This document shows positions 27,991-37,555 of a stretch of DNA of 64,000 bases, piece after piece (position 1 is the first letter of the stretch; the number at the start of each line of letters is the position of its first letter). Under the pieces are notes generated by a model, which was given only the letters and a program-made list of their open reading frames with translations, was not told the DNA's origin and did no database searches. The stretch covers positions 1,116,001 through 1,180,000 of the forward strand of contig NZ_PUHY01000012.1 of assembly GCF_002967765.1 (NCBI RefSeq). Direction: 5' to 3'. The stretch comes from Blastopirellula marina (GTDB lineage: Bacteria; Planctomycetota; Planctomycetia; Pirellulales; Pirellulaceae). Made by a program: the position numbers and the translations under genes.

Positions 27991-29931
27991 ATGCTTCGTT
28001 CTTCTTCTATTCGTTCCATCGTTTCGTTGATGCTCGGCATGCTCATAGTGGCGATCACAGCCATGGGATGTCGTCCGCAACCTGTCGGTAAACCTGTCGC
28101 CTCAAACACGACAGTTAATGCGCCCGTGACCGAAATGCCTGTTGATGAGGCGGTCGTAGACAAACTCAACGCGGAAACGTCCGCGGAGACTCCGTCCGAA
28201 GAGGGATCGCTCGAGGAGCCGAACTCGCCGAAAGAAGACGAGGCCGAGGAAGTCGCAACCGAAACAGCCGAGCCGACTGAGCCCGCGAAGCCTGAGGTTC
28301 CTCCCCAAAAGTTGATTGTCTTCACCACCCACGGACCGATTCGGGTTGATGTTCGCTTGTGGATCGACAATGAAGCGTTTGATCATGCGCTAGAATCGTT
28401 GGTTGACCACGTCATCGAAATCGCCGACACGAACAAGGATGGAACAGCGACCTGGGAAGAACTGGCCGATCAGCCCGACTTGAAGAGCGGCCAATTCGGC
28501 AATCTTTCCTTCGAGGACCCGAAGGAGCGAAAACGACTGATCAATCAGTACGATACTAATCGCAACGGTTGGGTGGATCGGAGTGAAGTTCCTCGCTTGG
28601 TCAGTCGCAATCGGGGCAATTCCGAGGCATTCTCGGTTCGGCAAACTTCTTATGCTGCGGAACGAAGTCGTGCGGATTCACCCCTGCGGCAGTTAGTCGA
28701 CGAAAATGGAGATGGTACGATCCAGGCCAGCGAAATGGCCTCTGCTTCGCAGCGAGTTCGTTTGCATGATCTCGACGACGACGAGATCGTCACGCCGAGG
28801 GAACTGCTAACAGCGACCGGCATGAGCATGAACGATATGCAAGGTCGCACGAATGACCGCCGTCGTTTTTTCGGTAGTCAGGCGATGTTCACGCTCGACG
28901 ACTCCACGCCGTGGGAAGAGGTGCTGTATGCGATACAGCAAAACTACGAACACGGGGGACCTATCAATCTGAATCGTTTTCCTCAGACCAACCTGTTGAA
29001 TCAGATCGATTCGGATCGGGATGGTCGACTGGCTCGCGACGAATTGAAATCGATGCTCGAAACACCCGCGGAAATGGTTTTAGATGTTCGATTTGGCAAA
29101 CGCGACGAAGGAGTCAAGAGTCTGACCCTGGTCAATGCAAGAGATTTAGGTGACGAGTCGCCGAATGGCACTCAATTGACTGACGACCAAGAGATTGCCG
29201 TGGATGTCGGCGGTGATTGGCTCGTCTTTCGGGCACGCGACAGTGTGGATAGCGCGTCGGCAAAACCGCAAGCTGAAAATTTATTACGGATTTACGATGG
29301 GAATCAGAATAACTATCTGGAGCCGGATGAAATTCCAGAGGGAGCGGAGCAAACATTGAATTTTGACTCCGCCGACAAAGATGACAACGATATGTTGTAC
29401 GTTGAGGAAATCGAAGCCTATCTCTTGCAAAGGAATTGGATTCGCCGCTGTCAGATCCGCCTTCAAGGAATCGACGGCGATGATCCATTGCTGCGAGTGA
29501 TTGATCCGAACGGTGACAAGCGGCTTTCGGCTCGCGAATTGAACTTTTTAGAGCAGCGTCTGGCATCCGTCGACGGTGATGATTCCAACGCAATCGAATT
29601 CGACGAAATCCCCGCGACGTTGATCTTCGAGTTCTTTCGAGGAGATCAAGATCAGACACCGCAACCTCTACAGTTTAATGCCATGAACATGACGTTGCCT
29701 GAAATGGATTCAGCGACGCCCGCCTGGTTTACTGGTATGGACTACAACGGCGACGGAGATATCAGTCGCCGCGAGTTCCTTGGTACGCAACGTCAGTTTG
29801 AAGAGTTGGATCAGGATCAGGATGGTTTTATTACGGTGGCCGAGATTGCTCCGCCGGGCGTGGCAGCTCAGGAGCAAGATGTTGAAGCGGACGACGCTTC
29901 CACCGAAGAAGGCTCTGATATCGAAAAGTAA
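27991..29931 (+). CDS. lipoprotein with eleven EF-hand-like loops
   Basis: The ATG at 27991, one base after the DUF1501 stop, gives a 646-residue lipoprotein (hydrophobic core then AITAMGC, anchored Cys at 27). Residues 30-105 are an acidic Glu/Pro/Thr linker. From 146 on there are eleven 12-residue DxDxDG-like loops, at residues 146, 188, 237, 260, 340, 436, 462, 505, 528, 584 and 607, each ending in Glu at position 12. Several (146, 237, 340, 584, 607) have near-ideal calcium ligands; others are degenerate. A calcium-binding surface or periplasmic scaffold is likely. EF-hand proteins accompany DUF1549/DUF1501 genes in other planctomycetes; the mechanism is unknown. Confidence 0.88.
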   Translation: MLRSSSIRSIVSLMLGMLIVAITAMGCRPQPVGKPVASNTTVNAPVTEMPVDEAVVDKLNAETSAETPSEEGSLEEPNSPKEDEAEEVATETAEPTEPAKPEVPPQKLIVFTTHGPIRVDVRLWIDNEAFDHALESLVDHVIEIADTNKDGTATWEELADQPDLKSGQFGNLSFEDPKERKRLINQYDTNRNGWVDRSEVPRLVSRNRGNSEAFSVRQTSYAAERSRADSPLRQLVDENGDGTIQASEMASASQRVRLHDLDDDEIVTPRELLTATGMSMNDMQGRTNDRRRFFGSQAMFTLDDSTPWEEVLYAIQQNYEHGGPINLNRFPQTNLLNQIDSDRDGRLARDELKSMLETPAEMVLDVRFGKRDEGVKSLTLVNARDLGDESPNGTQLTDDQEIAVDVGGDWLVFRARDSVDSASAKPQAENLLRIYDGNQNNYLEPDEIPEGAEQTLNFDSADKDDNDMLYVEEIEAYLLQRNWIRRCQIRLQGIDGDDPLLRVIDPNGDKRLSARELNFLEQRLASVDGDDSNAIEFDEIPATLIFEFFRGDQDQTPQPLQFNAMNMTLPEMDSATPAWFTGMDYNGDGDISRREFLGTQRQFEELDQDQDGFITVAEIAPPGVAAQEQDVEADDASTEEGSDIEK

Positions 29932-30200
29932 GACGCTGCGATCAAAGTTGAAGCCGAGGACACTACCTTCTCGGATGCGACAACTTCTTAAACTCGCGTC
30001 TTTGCTCTGCATTCCCTCTCGTGGGGGAGGTGTTTGCGGCTTGGATATTAACGTTGTGTAAATATCTGGCCTCTCATGTCGTCGGGGCTTTTCTTTCAGA
30101 GGGCAATTCCTGAAGATGCTTTCTTGGTGAAAATGCCCTGTTTCTTCGAGTAGAGGCCGCCCTGAAGGGTAGGGATTCAGGCCGCTGAAAGTTTTTCGAG
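29932..30200. other. intergenic region upstream of the pst cluster
   Basis: Between the EF-hand lipoprotein gene and the PHO-box-like repeat. One imperfect hairpin with CCTGAA/TTCAGG arms lies at 30162-30182. No gene seen. Confidence 0.4.
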
Positions 30201-30218
30201 TGTTAGCAGTTTGTTAAC
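30201..30218 (+). promoter_or_regulatory. PHO-box-like direct repeat upstream of pstS
   Basis: TGTTAGC (30201-30207) and TGTTAAC (30212-30218) are repeated with an 11-base period, the spacing of PhoB/PhoP half sites. They end 87 bases before pstS. TAGAAT follows at 30220-30225 but is closer than in E. coli PHO promoters. The rest of the 374-base gap holds a weak hairpin near 30162-30182 and no gene. Confidence 0.5.
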
Positions 30219-30305
30219 ATAGAATTCGCTTCCATGCGGGATGCTGGTTTCTTTCCCTGCTCATCGATATTCACGACAACTCCGTAACTGCAAGGACCAG
30301 ATCCG

Positions 30306-31277
30306 ATGTTCCGCAACCTCGTGTTTTCCCTCGCTGCCATTTCGGCGTGCCTCTTTCCCAATCTCGCATTCGCCCAGATTCAAGTCGATACGGATCTTCC
30401 GGTTTACCAACGTGTTTCCGGTGTTTCAGGCACGATCAAGAGTATCGGTTCCGACACGATGAACAACATGATGACCCTTTGGGCAGAGGGGTTCCAAGAG
30501 ATCTATCCAAACGTTCAGATCGAAATCGAAGGCAAGGGATCGTCTACTGCGCCTCCGGCTTTGATTCAAGGGACGGCGACGTTTGGTCCGATGAGCCGTC
30601 CGATGAAGGCTAATGAAATCGATGATTTCGAGAAACGTTATGGTTACAAGCCGACTGCGATGGGCACGAGTATCGATATGTTGGCCGTCTATGTGAACAA
30701 AGACAATCCGATCAAGGGGCTTTCGTTACCACAAGTCGATGCTCTGTTTTCGACTAATCGCAAGGGTGGGGTCAAAGAAGATATCACTCGCTGGGGCCAG
30801 TTAGGCGTTGGTGGAGCCTTAGCTCAGTCACCAATCAGCCTTTACGGTCGTAACTCGGCATCCGGGACTTACGCTTTGTTCAAGGAAATTGCCCTGTTTG
30901 GTGGCGACTACAAGCCGACCGTTAAGGAACAGCCAGGTAGTTCTTCGGTCGTTCAGGGTGTCGCTACCGATAAGGCGGGAATTGGTTATAGTGGCATCGG
31001 CTACAAGACTTCCGACGTGCGAGCATTGCCTCTTTCGGTCAAAGGGGAAGACTACGTGGAGCCAACCGCCGACAATGCCGACGACTATCCTATGTCTCGT
31101 TTCCTGTATATCTACGTGAATTATCGCCCAGGTAGTGAACTCGATCCGCTTCGCCGTGAATTCCTTAAATACATCTTTAGTCAGCAAGGTCAGAAGGCCG
31201 TCGTAAAGGATGGTTACCTTCCGATCACTGCTGCTTCGGCAACCGCCCAGTTGGAAGCGGTTGGTATTAAGCAGTAA
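30306..31277 (+). CDS. pstS: phosphate-binding protein PstS
   Basis: 323 residues with a signal peptide (cleavage near AFAQ). The phosphate ligand loops are visible: SIGSDTMNNM near residue 47, GKGSSTAPPALIQG near 77, and GRNSASGTYALFK near 183. It belongs to the PstS family and is periplasmic, handing phosphate to PstC/PstA. It is the first gene of the pst cluster and has its own upstream PHO-box-like repeat. A strong hairpin follows before pstC, so it may be expressed above the permeases, as binding proteins usually are. Confidence 0.95.
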   Translation: MFRNLVFSLAAISACLFPNLAFAQIQVDTDLPVYQRVSGVSGTIKSIGSDTMNNMMTLWAEGFQEIYPNVQIEIEGKGSSTAPPALIQGTATFGPMSRPMKANEIDDFEKRYGYKPTAMGTSIDMLAVYVNKDNPIKGLSLPQVDALFSTNRKGGVKEDITRWGQLGVGGALAQSPISLYGRNSASGTYALFKEIALFGGDYKPTVKEQPGSSSVVQGVATDKAGIGYSGIGYKTSDVRALPLSVKGEDYVEPTADNADDYPMSRFLYIYVNYRPGSELDPLRREFLKYIFSQQGQKAVVKDGYLPITAASATAQLEAVGIKQ

Positions 31278-31317
31278 TCGGGCGTAAAGGCCATTTCCAG
31301 CTTATACGACTTAGCAC

Positions 31318-31343
31318 GCCCTCGCTGATTGAGCAGCGAGGGC
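31318..31343 (+). terminator. hairpin between pstS and pstC (partial terminator or stabiliser)
   Basis: Perfect 10-base stem (GCCCTCGCTG with CAGCGAGGGC, loop ATTGAG), 41 bases after the pstS stop, followed by CTTGCTCGTTTT. The T-run is late and broken, so read-through into pstC is likely. The hairpin may both protect pstS mRNA and reduce downstream transcription. Confidence 0.55.
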
Positions 31344-31412
31344 CTTGCTCGTTTTGATGTCCCACCTGGCAGTCACTTCGGTACGCCAAGCTTAGAAATC
31401 GCAATTGTCTCC

Positions 31413-34127
31413 ATGAGCGGCACCCAGCCAAGATTTACCGGAAGAAAACGAAGGCTCAAGACGCCCTGGAGCGTGCGATTTTCCGATGTCTTGTCAGAAG
31501 GGGTGATCACTGTGGGCGGTATCGGCACGATCGTGGCGGTATGCCTGGTGGCGCTTGTGTTGGTGATGGAAGTTGTGCCGCTATTTCGTAGTGCAACGGT
31601 GCGGATGCTTAGCGAGCGAGCCACACCTTGGCTGCCAGGTGAGATCGTTCATTTTGAATTGAACGAGTATCAGACAATGGGGTGGCTGCTTACGCGCGAC
31701 GGGACTTTGCAATCCGTGCGTTTGACCTCTCCTAAAAGCGAAAGCCAAACCGCCGGTAGTCCTGTTCTCAGTGCTTCATTCGAAGTCGTCCAGGAATCGA
31801 AGCTGGTCACCGGTGCAGAAATAACGGCCGTATCAACTACCACAGGTAAGTCTGACATCGTTCTTGGGTTGGCCGACGGGAATGTGTGCACAGGCGACGT
31901 CCGCTTTGAAACCACCTTCATCGATCCGATCGAAATCAAGGATTGGTTTTCGCAGCAAGCCGGCGGTCTATCGGCTGCCAAACTGAAAAGCCCTGGCGAT
32001 ACGGCGATTTTCAAACAGGGTGTGGTTCAACTGACTTCCCAAGGCCAATATCGGGTTCAGCAGCTTGTTTGGACTCTGGACTATCCGATCGAAGTGAGCG
32101 ACGCACCTATCGATCTTATTGACCATTTACCCGTGGATGGAAACGCAGGTGGGATCGGCGCTAAAGAGCGAGTATTCGTGGCGTTGAGCGGCGACAAGCA
32201 ATTAAAACTGGGTGTCGTTTCTGAAAAAAAGAGTCTGCTTACCGGCAAGGTCAAACGGACCACCAAGATTCATGATTTGCCTAGCGCGGAAGGCTTAGGT
32301 GATCCCGCTTTCATCTTGATTTCGGGCTTGGGTAATAACGTACTTGCCGCCGATCGTGATGGTCATTTGGCTCGTTTCAGTATCCGTGATTACGACGACA
32401 TTCAACTGGCAGAAGAAGTCGACTTGCTGCCTGATTCCGATGCGAAGCTCTCCAAGTGTGATTGGATTCTGGGGCGGGAAACGCTCTTCTGCGGTGACAG
32501 TCAAGGCAACTGTTCTGGCTGGTTTCAGATTCGTTTGGAAGATCGAAAGGACGATGCATTCGCGGATCGAGAAAGCACCGACGGATTCGTACTCGTTCAG
32601 GCTCACAAGTTTCCTACTGGACCAGCCGCGGTAACCGCGTTTGGTGCTTCTTCGCGAAGTCGAATGTTCCTGGTGGGTTACGAGTCAGGCTTATGTTCGC
32701 TCTTTCACATGACGACCGAAAAGCATGTCGCTGATATTCGTGTGTCTGATGACCAATCGATTCAGTTAGCACGGATCGCTCCACGAGATGATGGATTACT
32801 GCTGGAATCAGGCGGAGACATCGCGCATTATGCACTCTCTCCTGGATTCCCCGATATCACGCTGTCTTCTCTGTTCTTTCCCGTGTGGTACGAAGGATAT
32901 GCTGAGCCGTTGAATATTTGGCAAAGCTCTTCGTCAAAGGTGGAGGACGAACTGAAGTTCTCATTATTTCCTTTGATTTCGGGAACCTTTAAAGCGACGT
33001 TCTACTCGATGTTGTTCGGCGCACCCTTAGCATTGCTGGCAGCGATCTATACCAGTGAGTTCGCGACACGGCGAACCCGCACTTTCGTCAAGCCGGCGGT
33101 CGAAATGATGGCCAGCCTGCCGAGCGTTGTGCTTGGTTTCGTCGCCGCTTTGGTGTTTGCACCTATCGTGGAGAACATCATTCCGGCCTGTTTGGCATCA
33201 ATATTCATTGTCCCGTTCGTGGTTTTACTTGGGGGCTTTCTGTGGCAGATGCTGCCCCACAGCGTGTCGCTTCGTATTCAGCCGTTTCGCTTGGTCTTTC
33301 TGGTGCCGATGTTACTGGCAGGCATCTATTTCGCCTATTTGTTGGGGCCTGCCATCGAAGCGTGGCTCTTTCTGGGAAATATTAAATATTGGTTGGTGCA
33401 TCCAGAAGAAGGTACGGGGCTTGGAGGCTGGTTATTGATTCTGCTGCCTGCTAGTGCGCTGGCGATGCTCGCCCTGGATGGATACGGCCTGGGAAGTTAC
33501 TGGCGAAGCCGTGTCGCAAAGTTGCCACGCTCTGTCTTTGCGGTGATCAGCTTTGTGAAATTCTTAGCGTTGGCGGTATTAACGCTACTGTTGGCGGTCG
33601 TGGTTGGTAGCGTATTCGACTTCGCCGGATGGGATCCGCGGGGAAGTTATATCGGCGAGTACGATCAACGCAACTCGATGATCGTAGGCTTCGTCATGGG
33701 ATTCGCGGTCATTCCGATTATCTACACAATTGCAGACGATGCGCTCTCGACGGTTCCCTCTCATTTGCGTTCTGCCTCATTGGGCTGTGGAGCTACCCCT
33801 TGGCAAACGACATTGCGAATTGTGATTCCTACGGCAATGAGCGGATTGTTCTCCGCGCTAATGATTGGCCTGGGACGAGTCACTGGTGAGACGATGATCG
33901 TTCTGATGGCTGGCGGCAATACGCCGATCGAAGACTGGAATCTTTTCAATGGGTTTCGCACCCTTAGCACGAATATCGCTATTGAACTACCAGAGGCCGT
34001 TCAAGGAAGTTCGCACTATCGCGTGCTGTTTTTGTCGGCGTTGGTGTTGTTCATGCTCACGTTCCTGATCAATACCGTAGCGGAAGTAGTACGACTTTAC
34101 TTCCGGAGGCGTGCCGTTCAGCTATGA
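31413..34127 (+). CDS. pstC: phosphate ABC transporter permease PstC, extended
   Basis: 904 residues from the ATG at 31413; an open extension back to 31329 would start inside the hairpin. Ordinary PstC is about 300 residues. Here a membrane helix (about 33-57) is followed by some 450 residues of beta-rich periplasmic sequence with repeats like DIVLGLADGN and LAADRDGHLARFS, suggestive of a propeller. The true permease starts near 525 with FKATFYSMLFGAPLALLAAI and holds the ATPase-docking EAA loop, DDALSTVPSHLRSASLGCGA. An internal insertion (about 655-735) adds extra helices. The stop overlaps the pstA start (ATGA). Enlarged PstC proteins with such domains are known in other Gram-negatives, but their added function is not. 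Confidence 0.92.
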   Translation: MSGTQPRFTGRKRRLKTPWSVRFSDVLSEGVITVGGIGTIVAVCLVALVLVMEVVPLFRSATVRMLSERATPWLPGEIVHFELNEYQTMGWLLTRDGTLQSVRLTSPKSESQTAGSPVLSASFEVVQESKLVTGAEITAVSTTTGKSDIVLGLADGNVCTGDVRFETTFIDPIEIKDWFSQQAGGLSAAKLKSPGDTAIFKQGVVQLTSQGQYRVQQLVWTLDYPIEVSDAPIDLIDHLPVDGNAGGIGAKERVFVALSGDKQLKLGVVSEKKSLLTGKVKRTTKIHDLPSAEGLGDPAFILISGLGNNVLAADRDGHLARFSIRDYDDIQLAEEVDLLPDSDAKLSKCDWILGRETLFCGDSQGNCSGWFQIRLEDRKDDAFADRESTDGFVLVQAHKFPTGPAAVTAFGASSRSRMFLVGYESGLCSLFHMTTEKHVADIRVSDDQSIQLARIAPRDDGLLLESGGDIAHYALSPGFPDITLSSLFFPVWYEGYAEPLNIWQSSSSKVEDELKFSLFPLISGTFKATFYSMLFGAPLALLAAIYTSEFATRRTRTFVKPAVEMMASLPSVVLGFVAALVFAPIVENIIPACLASIFIVPFVVLLGGFLWQMLPHSVSLRIQPFRLVFLVPMLLAGIYFAYLLGPAIEAWLFLGNIKYWLVHPEEGTGLGGWLLILLPASALAMLALDGYGLGSYWRSRVAKLPRSVFAVISFVKFLALAVLTLLLAVVVGSVFDFAGWDPRGSYIGEYDQRNSMIVGFVMGFAVIPIIYTIADDALSTVPSHLRSASLGCGATPWQTTLRIVIPTAMSGLFSALMIGLGRVTGETMIVLMAGGNTPIEDWNLFNGFRTLSTNIAIELPEAVQGSSHYRVLFLSALVLFMLTFLINTVAEVVRLYFRRRAVQL

Positions 34128-36616
34128 GCGAATCCTCTCAGCAAGCGGCCAGGAAGTACCGACGGGTTTCTCGACCTGGTCTTTCCGTGTTAGCTCAAGG
34201 AGAGCCAATAATCTGGCTTTCCGGCGGTGCATTAACGATGGGCTTGCTGATGATCTTCGGCCTTTTGGCTCTGATTATCTATCAAGGCATGGCAAGCTTT
34301 TGGCCTGGTCGGATCTATCGAGTGACGTTGAACAACGGTACGGTCCTAATGGGAGAGTTGATCGACGAGGAAGATTACACACTTGAAATTCCCGCATCGG
34401 AAGGAAAGCCAGAAGAAACCGAAGAGACCCATCGTTGGCAGTACCGAACTGACAACTTTGAATTCAACGGTTCACAAACTGGGACATACCAGTGGGTCAC
34501 TCAGAACGAACTCTCTGAAGAAAAACCAACGTTACCGGAATGGGCCATGCTTTTCGAAAGGACCAAGCTGGGCCGATTTATCGGTACGCCCATCCGTTTC
34601 GAGATTTCGAAGCCTCGCCCGATTGCGGCGGAGGAAGAAGAACTAAGGAATATTGAACGTTTCTTCGCCGATGGTAAATTCCGCTTGGCCTCCCCATCCG
34701 ATCAAGATGAAGCCGCGCAGGCGAAATGGGTGGCAACCTTGGCCAAGCTTGATGACGAACTGAAACAAATCACTGACAAGCTTAAAACAATTCAGGCTGA
34801 GAACTCCAATGCTTTTGTCGCGGAGGAAAGGCAAAGTGGAGAGAACATGCATGCCGTTATCGACGGCGGCGAACTTATTCCCTTAGCCGATCGAAAGCCT
34901 GGGCAGAATGTTATCGATATTCGCGAAGTTCTCGACGGATCGTCAGCGACCTACGCTGCCTATCGCAAGTATCACGCCACGGCCAGAGAACGTGTGTACG
35001 CGATCGATCGTATCGCGGAGTTCGAGGTCGGCGAAAGTAGTCGCCAGCAAGAGAAGGCCCGACTGAAACTTCGCGAGCAGGAACTTCAGCAAGATGTCTT
35101 CGTGGAAGGTTTAGCCAACGAAATCTATAACCTACGTGTGGAACAGAATGCCATCGAAGCCGAGAAGCAGCAAGATGCCCGATTGGTGCAAGCTGCCGAG
35201 CGGATCCTCGGCAAGGAATCGACAATGGCACAGCTGGGACCAGACGTAGTCGCGGCAATCAACGCGGAACGTGCCGCCAGCGAACAACGCATTCAAACGC
35301 GACTCGATGAGATCACGGAATTGCTCAATGAGGTTCCTGCATCGACTCGAGGTGCGGTCCGCGATTATGTGGAAGTCCGTTTTGAAGTCGATCATCAAAT
35401 CGCGACTCTGCAAGAGCGAATTTCTCAAATCGAAGAGCGAAATAATCGCTATCGCATGTTTGCTGAGACCGCTCAGGGTGTTGAAGCGGAACTCAAACTA
35501 GGGGAAATCGTCCGAGCGTTTCCTGCCAATCAGCTCGATGGGTTGGAGCGGCTTCAAGTGTACTTCGATCGCTGGGGCGAATTTCTCATGGCTGATCCCC
35601 GAGAGGCCAATTCCGAAGGTGGCGTGTTTCCAGCGATTTGGGGGACTGTGGCGATGACTATGATCATGTCGCTAATCGTTGTCCCATTCGGCGTTCTGGC
35701 CGCTCTTTACTTACGGGAATACGCCAAGAGCGGACCAATTGTCAGTATCATTCGCATCAGCATTAATAACTTGGCTGGCGTGCCGAGTATTGTTTTTGGA
35801 GTATTTGGCTACGGATTTTTAATTCTTGTGGTTGGAGCTTACATCGACGGTGGCCCACCCAACGCGAACTTACCGACCATGCCCAGTACGTGGTGGTGGT
35901 TGACCGCCGCTGGTCTGGCAATCGTGGCGTTTGCGGCTTTCATGACAACGTCGTACTCGTTGGGTAGCCGCAAAGTACTGGCCAAAGTTCGTACGCAGCA
36001 TCTTGGCACAATCAGTTTGCTGCTGTGGGTTGTGGCGACCGGTGCGTTCGTTGCCTTGATTGCATTCACACCAGACTTCAACGGTTTCTATCGCCCCGGT
36101 TTACCCAATCCGACTTTCGGCAAGGGGTGTTTGCTGTGGGCTAGTTTGACCTTGGCCTTATTGACACTTCCCGTCGTTATTGTGGCTACCGAGGAAGCTT
36201 TGGCGGCGGTTCCGAATTCCCTGCGGGAAGGTTCTTATGGTTGTGGAGCAAGCAAATGGCAGACGATTCGCCGAATTGTCCTGCCGCATGCACTGCCAGG
36301 GATCATGACCGGTATGATTCTGGCCATGGCACGTGGGGCAGGGGAGGTCGCACCATTAATGCTTGTCGGTGTATTGAAACTTGCTCCAGAGCTGCCGATA
36401 GATCTTCAAGCTCCCTTTGTGCATCTAGACCGAAGCTTCATGCACCTCGGATTTCATATATTCGATCTTGGTTTTCAAAGTCCCAACAGCGAGGCGGCGA
36501 AGCCAATGGTATTCACGACTACCTTGTTATTGATCGCTGTAATTGGAACGTTGAATATATTCGTGATCTGGCTCCGAGCTCGACTGCGAAAGCGTTTTCA
36601 TTCGGGCCAGTTTTAG
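34124..36616 (+). CDS. pstA: phosphate ABC transporter permease PstA, extended
   Basis: 830 residues, against about 290 for typical PstA. A membrane helix at about 26-48 precedes a large soluble insert: a small beta part (60-110), then long Glu/Arg/Gln-rich coiled coils (about 195-465). The permease begins near 506 with GTVAMTMIMSLIVVPFG and has the EAA loop EEALAAVPNSLREGSYGCGA and ARGAGEVAPLMLVGV. The ATG overlaps the pstC stop by four bases, so the two permeases are coupled. The coiled coil and the beta domain of PstC probably face the periplasm and may meet there, which is an inference. Confidence 0.92.
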   Translation: MSESSQQAARKYRRVSRPGLSVLAQGEPIIWLSGGALTMGLLMIFGLLALIIYQGMASFWPGRIYRVTLNNGTVLMGELIDEEDYTLEIPASEGKPEETEETHRWQYRTDNFEFNGSQTGTYQWVTQNELSEEKPTLPEWAMLFERTKLGRFIGTPIRFEISKPRPIAAEEEELRNIERFFADGKFRLASPSDQDEAAQAKWVATLAKLDDELKQITDKLKTIQAENSNAFVAEERQSGENMHAVIDGGELIPLADRKPGQNVIDIREVLDGSSATYAAYRKYHATARERVYAIDRIAEFEVGESSRQQEKARLKLREQELQQDVFVEGLANEIYNLRVEQNAIEAEKQQDARLVQAAERILGKESTMAQLGPDVVAAINAERAASEQRIQTRLDEITELLNEVPASTRGAVRDYVEVRFEVDHQIATLQERISQIEERNNRYRMFAETAQGVEAELKLGEIVRAFPANQLDGLERLQVYFDRWGEFLMADPREANSEGGVFPAIWGTVAMTMIMSLIVVPFGVLAALYLREYAKSGPIVSIIRISINNLAGVPSIVFGVFGYGFLILVVGAYIDGGPPNANLPTMPSTWWWLTAAGLAIVAFAAFMTTSYSLGSRKVLAKVRTQHLGTISLLLWVVATGAFVALIAFTPDFNGFYRPGLPNPTFGKGCLLWASLTLALLTLPVVIVATEEALAAVPNSLREGSYGCGASKWQTIRRIVLPHALPGIMTGMILAMARGAGEVAPLMLVGVLKLAPELPIDLQAPFVHLDRSFMHLGFHIFDLGFQSPNSEAAKPMVFTTTLLLIAVIGTLNIFVIWLRARLRKRFHSGQF

Positions 36617-36665
36617 ACGTACGCATCGTTCCTTGTTTTTGTTACCGCGTTAGCTAAGCAGCTTC

Positions 36666-37520
36666 ATGAGTCAATCGCATCCAGGTTCTTCCGAAGTAAG
36701 TCGACTCGAATTGATCGCCCAGGGGCAAGACTTCGCCCCGGTGGTGCATGATTCCGTGTACCAGGAAGAGAAGGTGCTGGAGATTAAGAACTTCAATCTG
36801 TGGTATGGCGACAAGCAGGCGTTATTCAATATCAATATGCCGATTCCGCGAGGTCAGGTGACTGCATTGGTTGGTCCATCGGGCTGTGGTAAGTCGACGC
36901 TGCTTCGCTGCGTGAACCGGATGAACGACTTGATCGATACGGTACGAATTCACGGTGACATCTACCTCAACGATCAATCAATTTGCGATCCCGGTGTCGA
37001 TGTGATCGAACTCCGCAAGCGGATGGGTATGGTCTTTCAGAAACCGAACCCATTCCCAATGAGCATCTTTGAAAACGTAGTCTATCCGTTGCGAATCGAT
37101 GGTGAACGTAGCCGTAGCGTGCTGGAAGGAGTTTGCGAGCATAGCCTGAAAGGGGCCGCGATTTGGAGCGAGGTGAAGGATCGCCTGCACGAAAGCGGGC
37201 TGAGCCTGTCTGGCGGTCAGCAACAACGCTTGTGTATCGCGCGAGCGATTGCCAGTGAGCCGGAAGTATTGTTGTTGGACGAACCCTGTTCGGCACTCGA
37301 TCCGATTGCCACCGGCAAGATCGAAGATTTGATTCGCGAGTTGCGTGGCGAGTACTCAATTCTGATCGTGACGCACAACATGCAACAAGCTTCGCGTATC
37401 AGCGATTACACCGCGTTCATGTACTTAGGTCGACTGGTGGAGTATGGTCCGACGGTCGACATGTTCACAAAGCCCAAGCTTTCCGAAACCAATGCCTATG
37501 TCACTGGGCGTTTCGGCTAA
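36666..37520 (+). CDS. pstB: phosphate ABC transporter ATP-binding protein PstB
   Basis: 284 residues. Walker [10 protein letters not shown] (70-78), Q-loop [12 protein letters not shown], signature LSGGQQQR, Walker [15 protein letters not shown] and the H-loop in [14 protein letters not shown] are all intact, and the sequence is typical PstB. It has about 35 extra residues before the core. Lies 49 bases after pstA and powers phosphate import from the cytoplasmic side. Confidence 0.96.
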   Translation: MSQSHPGSSEVSRLELIAQGQDFAPVVHDSVYQEEKVLEIKNFNLWYGDKQALFNINMPIPRGQVTALVGPSGCGKSTLLRCVNRMNDLIDTVRIHGDIYLNDQSICDPGVDVIELRKRMGMVFQKPNPFPMSIFENVVYPLRIDGERSRSVLEGVCEHSLKGAAIWSEVKDRLHESGLSLSGGQQQRLCIARAIASEPEVLLLDEPCSALDPIATGKIEDLIRELRGEYSILIVTHNMQQASRISDYTAFMYLGRLVEYGPTVDMFTKPKLSETNAYVTGRFG

Positions 37521-37555
37521 CCCACTCCCTTGTCTAAATTGCGAAAAGGAAGCTG

